From the NCBI GenBank assembly GCA_036677805.1, contig JAVBVS010000011.1:62001-126000 (forward strand): a DNA stretch of 64,000 nucleotides, read 5' to 3'. Below are positions 60,848 to 64,000 of this stretch, one piece after another. Every line of letters begins with the position of its first letter. Position 1 is the first letter of the stretch. The stretch is from SIG78 sp036677805 (GTDB lineage: Bacteria; Verrucomicrobiota; Lentisphaeria; Victivallales; Victivallaceae). The position numbers and the translations under genes were made by a program. A model generated the notes under the pieces. The model did no database searches. It saw nothing but the letters and a program-made list of their open reading frames with translations, and had not been told where the DNA came from.

Positions 60848-61831
60848 ATGGCAATTAAAATCAAGGGCACCGGTTCCTATATTCCGGAAAAAGTTTTGAC
60901 CAACATGGATCTGGAAAAGATGGTCGAAACCAATGACGAATGGATCAGCACCCGCACGGGAATTCGCGAACGTCACATCGCCGCGCCGGAAATGGCCTGT
61001 TCCGATCTGGCGGAGCGGGCCGCCCGCCGCGCGCTGGAGATGGCGGGCGTGGCGCCCGAGGAACTGAATGCGATCATTGTCGCGACCATCACCCCCGACC
61101 ATGTCTTTCCGAGCACCGCCTGTCTGCTCCAGCACCGGCTGGGCGCCAAACAGGCCTTCGGCTTCGATCTGGAAGCGGCCTGCTCCGGTTTGCTCTACTC
61201 GCTGGAAACCGCGCGCGGACTGATGACCATTAATCCGAAAAACAAATACGTTCTGGTCATCGGCGCGGAAAAACTCTCGGCCATCGTCAACTGGAAGGAC
61301 CGCAACACCTGCGTGCTCTTCGGCGACGGCGCGGCCGCGCTGCTGCTGGAAAATTGCCCGGATGCGGCGGACAGCTTCCTTTCATGCGATCTCGGCGCCG
61401 ACGGCAGCGCCCTTGAAATTCTGAATCTCCCGGCCGGCGGCAGCCGCCTGCCCGCGACCGAGGAAACGGTGCGCAACAACCAGCACTACATTCACATGGC
61501 CGGACGCGACGTCTTCAAGCTGGCGGTCAACGCCATGGTCAGCAGCTGCCACAAGGTGCTCGACGAAGCCGGCGTTTCAATCGATCAGGTCCGCTGGCTG
61601 GTGCCGCATCAGGCCAACGAACGCATTCTCCGCGCCGTGGCGCAGCGCCTGGATTTGACCGAAGACCGGGTCTATATGAATATTGCGCGTTACGGCAATA
61701 CTTCCGCCGCCAGCATCGGCATCTGTCTGGATGAAATGCTGCGCGGCAATCAGGCCGGCCCCGGCGATTATCTGTTGCTGACGGCGTTCGGCGGCGGCCT
61801 GACCTGGGGCGCCATGCTCCTGAAGTTATAA
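60848..61831 (+). CDS. fabH: 3-oxoacyl-[ACP] synthase III (FabH)
   Basis: Initiating condensing enzyme of type II fatty-acid synthesis, 327 aa from the ATG at 60848 (AGAGGG upstream; the frame extends further but FabH homology begins here). It has GTGSYIPEKVLTN, ETNDEWISTRTGIRERHIA, the active-site cysteine in EAACSGLLYSLE, VLFGDGAAALLLE, histidine in VPHQANERIL and asparagine in RYGNTSAASIG. The Cys-His-Asn triad is complete. It follows plsX and lies 11 bases upstream of tRNA-Pro. Confidence 0.97.
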   Translation: MAIKIKGTGSYIPEKVLTNMDLEKMVETNDEWISTRTGIRERHIAAPEMACSDLAERAARRALEMAGVAPEELNAIIVATITPDHVFPSTACLLQHRLGAKQAFGFDLEAACSGLLYSLETARGLMTINPKNKYVLVIGAEKLSAIVNWKDRNTCVLFGDGAAALLLENCPDAADSFLSCDLGADGSALEILNLPAGGSRLPATEETVRNNQHYIHMAGRDVFKLAVNAMVSSCHKVLDEAGVSIDQVRWLVPHQANERILRAVAQRLDLTEDRVYMNIARYGNTSAASIGICLDEMLRGNQAGPGDYLLLTAFGGGLTWGAMLLKL

Positions 61832-61842
61832 ATCGTTTTTTT

Positions 61843-61920
61843 CGGGGCGTAGCGCAGTCTGGCTAGCGCACCTGCTTTGGGAGCAGGTTGTCGCAGGTTC
61901 GAATCCTGTCGCCCCGACCA
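61843..61920 (+). tRNA. tRNA-Pro (anticodon TGG)
   Basis: Acceptor CGGGGCG/CGCCCCG, anticodon stem CCTGC/GCAGG with loop TTTGGGA giving anticodon TGG, T arm with GGTTCGAATCC, discriminator A and encoded CCA. It starts 11 bases after fabH, so it may be processed from the fabH transcript. Confidence 0.96.
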
Positions 61921-61935
61921 TTTTTTGTACCTCTA

Positions 61936-61963
61936 CCGCCCGCTCCCGCGGGGCGGATTTTTT
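61936..61963 (+). terminator. Terminator after tRNA-Pro
   Basis: CCGCCC (61936-61941) / GGGCGG (61951-61956) stem with a 9-base GC-rich loop region, followed by A and six T residues. Confidence 0.7.
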
Positions 61964-62310
61964 GTTTCCGCAGAGGGAAATCAAGCTCCAATCGATGTTT
62001 TCTCTCCTGCCGGAGAATGTCGACGTGTCTTATTCGCCGATACCTTTGCGGCGTGCATTGCATAAAATCCGCCCGGAGAGCGGAGGACCGCTCCGCTACT
62101 TTCAATATCCGAAATGTACGCAATTCAGCAGACATTATTGGCAATTTGTCACAGGGATTTTCAAATCGAAGATCAAAAAAACCGGAAATGCACCGTCGCA
62201 TGGCGTCGCGACTTGCTTTTTTGAAAACCTGTGTTACTTTACTCTCTAAATGGCGGTTATTCACAAACCGATCCCACTATTATTAACAAACAACCCTAAG
62301 GAGAGATGCA
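61964..62310 (+). other. Intergenic region with a possible lipoprotein promoter
   Basis: Short open frames on both strands here lack homology and ribosome-binding sites. The only regulatory signal I can suggest is TTGCTT (62213-62218), 16 bases, TACTTT (62235-62240), about 70 bases upstream of the lipoprotein gene, plus its AAGGAGAG at the end of the region. Confidence 0.3.
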
Positions 62311-62655
62311 ATGAAATTTCGAGTGACGATGATTACGCTGGCGCTGGGTTTGTTGATGGCGGGGTGTGGACAAAAAGCGGATGAAAATAAAACGCCGGAG
62401 CAGATCAAGCAAGAAGTCACCCAGATGGATACTGCTCAAATTCAAAAACAGATTGACGTTTATACCAACGCCATCAAAGCCAAGAGCGCCGAGCTTAAAG
62501 TGGAAACCGATAAGCTGGCCAAAATTCCGCTGACTGAAATGCTCGGTGATGAAGCCAAGTCGCTTCAGGGAAAGATCGCCGAAATGACAAAATCGCTTGA
62601 TAAGCTCAAAGCCAACCTCGAAGCCTATGCCGAAGGCTTAAAGACCAAGCAATAA
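62311..62655 (+). CDS. Small coiled-coil lipoprotein, unknown function
   Basis: 114 aa. The N-terminus KFRVTMITLALGLLMAGC is a lipoprotein signal peptide with the lipobox LMAGC, cleaved before Cys18. The mature part is charged and helical, with Lys/Glu/Ala heptad-like repeats throughout (DKLAKIPLTEML, LQGKIAEMTKSLDKLKANLE). It is compositionally lysine-rich compared with the arginine-rich neighbours. AAGGAGAG lies upstream of the ATG and a strong terminator follows, so it is a monocistronic, probably well-expressed envelope protein. No family was recognised beyond small coiled-coil lipoproteins. Confidence 0.82.
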   Translation: MKFRVTMITLALGLLMAGCGQKADENKTPEQIKQEVTQMDTAQIQKQIDVYTNAIKAKSAELKVETDKLAKIPLTEMLGDEAKSLQGKIAEMTKSLDKLKANLEAYAEGLKTKQ

Positions 62656-62671
62656 TATTAATATGTCATTG

Positions 62672-62703
62672 AAAAAAACCGGGTTGCGAAGCCCGGTTTT
62701 TTT
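62672..62703. terminator. Bidirectional terminator between the lipoprotein and flavoprotein genes
   Basis: A run of A residues, CCGGG (62679-62683), loop TTGCGAAG, CCCGG (62692-62696), then seven T residues. The symmetric A and T tracts let it stop transcription from both converging genes. Confidence 0.9.
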
Positions 62704-62734
62704 CTGCCGTCAACCTGTACCGAAAGGACCGGAC

Positions 62735-63271
62735 TTACGTCAGAGAACGGCCGAAGGCTTCGGCTTCGGCCAACGCCGGATGGTTGCGCATGTCCCCCGG
62801 CTTGACCACGCCGGGGACATGCAGCACTTTTCGATTGCGCCAGCCGATCTCTCCGATCAGGCTGAAATAAGTCCGGTCCATCAATTCGAATGATTGATCG
62901 GAATCGGCGCAGACGCCGAAAAAGGCGCAGTCGAGCTTCGGATAGGCCTTCTGCGTCCAGTAGGGATAAAGCCGGTTGATGAAGGCAAAAAATTGCGCCG
63001 GAAAAGTAGCGTAATAAAGCGGCGCCGCAATCAACAGGAAATCGCAGCGGTCCAGTTCGGCATAGAGTTGCTTCATATCGTCGTCGATCACGCAATGGCC
63101 GCCGTTTTTCGCGCAGGCCCAGCAGGAATTGCACGGCTTGATTGCGAGATTGCGGAGCGATTTTTTATGCACTTCGTTGCCGGCCGCCGCGGCTCCCGCG
63201 CTGAACGCGTCGGCCAACATGTCGCTGTTGGAGTCGGCCCGCATCGAAACCGACAGAACGAAAATCCTCAT
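62735..63271 (-). CDS. Flavodoxin-fold protein with iron-sulfur-flavoprotein-like cysteine motif
   Basis: 178 aa from the ATG at 63271 (GGAGG five bases upstream). The N-terminus MRIFVLSVSMRADSNSDML is the phosphate-binding loop of NADPH-dependent FMN reductase/flavodoxin-fold proteins. CNSCWACAKNGGHC (C-x2-C-x2-C-x6-C) matches the compact cysteine motif of archaeal and clostridial iron-sulfur flavoproteins (Isf), which binds a [4Fe-4S] cluster. FLLIAAPLYYATFPAQFFAFI is the flavin-contact strand. Isf proteins reduce O2 and H2O2 in anaerobes, but activity here is inference; many relatives are simply annotated NAD(P)H oxidoreductases. It overlaps the MFS gene stop by ATGA. Confidence 0.85.
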   Translation of the reverse strand: MRIFVLSVSMRADSNSDMLADAFSAGAAAAGNEVHKKSLRNLAIKPCNSCWACAKNGGHCVIDDDMKQLYAELDRCDFLLIAAPLYYATFPAQFFAFINRLYPYWTQKAYPKLDCAFFGVCADSDQSFELMDRTYFSLIGEIGWRNRKVLHVPGVVKPGDMRNHPALAEAEAFGRSLT

Positions 63272-64000
63272 CGTGCCTCCCCGGGCGTTGCCGACTGTCT
63301 TTTCTGCTCCACATTTCCGGGAATCGCTTCGCCTTCCGGCACCGTCCGTTTGCCGATCGCCATCAGCGGCAGTACGCAACACAGCGTCAGCAGCGTACAG
63401 ACGAAAAACAGCAGATGATAGCGGTTCAGACGTGTCCCCCACAACTCCATGCTCCAGCCGATGTGCTGGAGATATTCCATCCAGAGTCCCCCCAGATAGG
63501 CCGTCCCGAGGCAGGAGAGTCCGATAAAAATCCGGGCCAAGCCGAAATAACCGGCGCGCCCTTTCGCCGGAAAGATTTCCAGCCCGTAATTGTTGACCAG
63601 CATCGAATGGGTCCAGCCCGCCATGCCCGCCACGACATTGGCGGCGATGATCATCGTGATCCCCCACCATGCCGACGCCAGCCACAGAAACATCGAACAG
63701 GCCACCGTCCCCGACACAATAATCAGCGGCAGCCGATTCCCCCAGCGGTCGCTGATTCTGCCCAGCACGAACAACATGATCAGGCTGGTCGCCGTCGTGA
63801 CCAGACTCACCAGCATGATCTTGGTCAGCCCGAACCCGAACTGATCCATCAGGTAGGCCGCGGAGAAGCAGAACATCGCCGTCCGCCCGCCCGACCAGCA
63901 GAAGAAAAATGCGATATAGCTCCACAGCGCCGGGCTGAAATATTGCAATCGCTCATGGTGCGACTTGCCGCCGAAAATGAAATTCGCCACCTCGGGTTTC
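63268..64000 (-). CDS. MFS transporter (N-terminus outside window)
   Basis: C-terminal part of a major facilitator superfamily permease; about 243 residues lie inside the window and the 5' end is beyond base 64000. About six transmembrane helices are visible, with a loop-like VLGRISDRWGNRLPLIIVSG resembling the MFS cytoplasmic GxxxDRxGRR motif, and NYGLEIFPAKGRAGYFGLAR in the next half. Substrate cannot be inferred. The last codon overlaps the start of the flavoprotein, so the two are co-translated. Confidence 0.85.
   Translation of the reverse strand, partial: KPEVANFIFGGKSHHERLQYFSPALWSYIAFFFCWSGGRTAMFCFSAAYLMDQFGFGLTKIMLVSLVTTATSLIMLFVLGRISDRWGNRLPLIIVSGTVACSMFLWLASAWWGITMIIAANVVAGMAGWTHSMLVNNYGLEIFPAKGRAGYFGLARIFIGLSCLGTAYLGGLWMEYLQHIGWSMELWGTRLNRYHLLFFVCTLLTLCCVLPLMAIGKRTVPEGEAIPGNVEQKRQSATPGEAR

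Noticed and set aside
61863..62286. Short frames overlapping tRNA-Pro and the following gap
   Set aside because: They run across a structured tRNA gene and its terminator, and have no recognisable features.

Overview
The window is GC-rich, densely coding Gram-negative bacterial chromosome. Markers for this are lipobox and signal-peptide proteins, RecBCD, and conserved ribosomal-protein operons. Rubrerythrin, rubredoxin and a cysteine-rich flavoprotein suggest an anaerobe. The mix of an AraC regulator beside a Gfo/Idh/MocA dehydrogenase, a sugar-isomerase-like TIM barrel, very large PAS/GAF hybrid kinases and diverged housekeeping operons resembles the PVC superphylum, possibly Lentisphaerota/Victivallales. 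That placement is inference from gene content only.

Layout. 1-3,000: partial serC, a DUF454 membrane protein, a Val/Pro/Ala-repeat secreted protein and an IS5-like transposase remnant in a quiet stretch. 3,000-9,100: a PAS/GAF hybrid histidine kinase, then a divergent Gfo/Idh dehydrogenase/AraC pair. 9,100-17,700: a YhiN/BaiN-like flavoprotein facing an ATGA-coupled operon dnaE - oppD-like ATPase - TPR protein - mutL. 17,900-23,500: a 1,875-residue periplasm-sensing hybrid kinase with a near-consensus promoter. 23,700-35,600: SNF2 helicase-recC-recB-recD. 35,800-41,000 (+ strand): nnr, a TIM-barrel isomerase, two unknown membrane proteins, a Fur-family regulator and a flavin reductase-rubredoxin-rubrerythrin fusion. 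41,100-42,700: two overlapping amidohydrolase-family genes, the upstream one without metal ligands. 42,900-49,500: thrS-infC-rpmI-rplT-pheS-pheT in the E. coli order. 49,700-52,400: rpsP-khpA-trmD-rplS-rnhB, without rimM. 52,700-57,000: a MATE exporter, and a tandem PilT ATPase followed by ispF. 57,000-62,700 (+): dut, uvrC, tRNA-Cys, rpmF-plsX-fabH, tRNA-Pro, a small lipoprotein. 62,700-64,000: a cysteine-rich flavoprotein and a partial MFS transporter.

How the genes work together. Much of the window is information processing: replication (dnaE), repair (mutL, recBCD, uvrC), nucleotide hygiene (dut), translation (two ribosomal-protein operons, PheRS, ThrRS, IF3, two tRNAs) and fatty-acid initiation (plsX, fabH). 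Accessory material is limited to sensing (two large kinases, AraC, Fur), sugar-related enzymes and oxidative-stress defence. No complete mobile element, prophage, CRISPR array or known anti-phage island was seen. The most unusual items are the three-module peroxide-defence fusion with a well-placed internal start, the PilT-PilT fusion, the likely AUC start of infC, the operon mixes, and a recurring (T/G)GC-TATATT promoter core.
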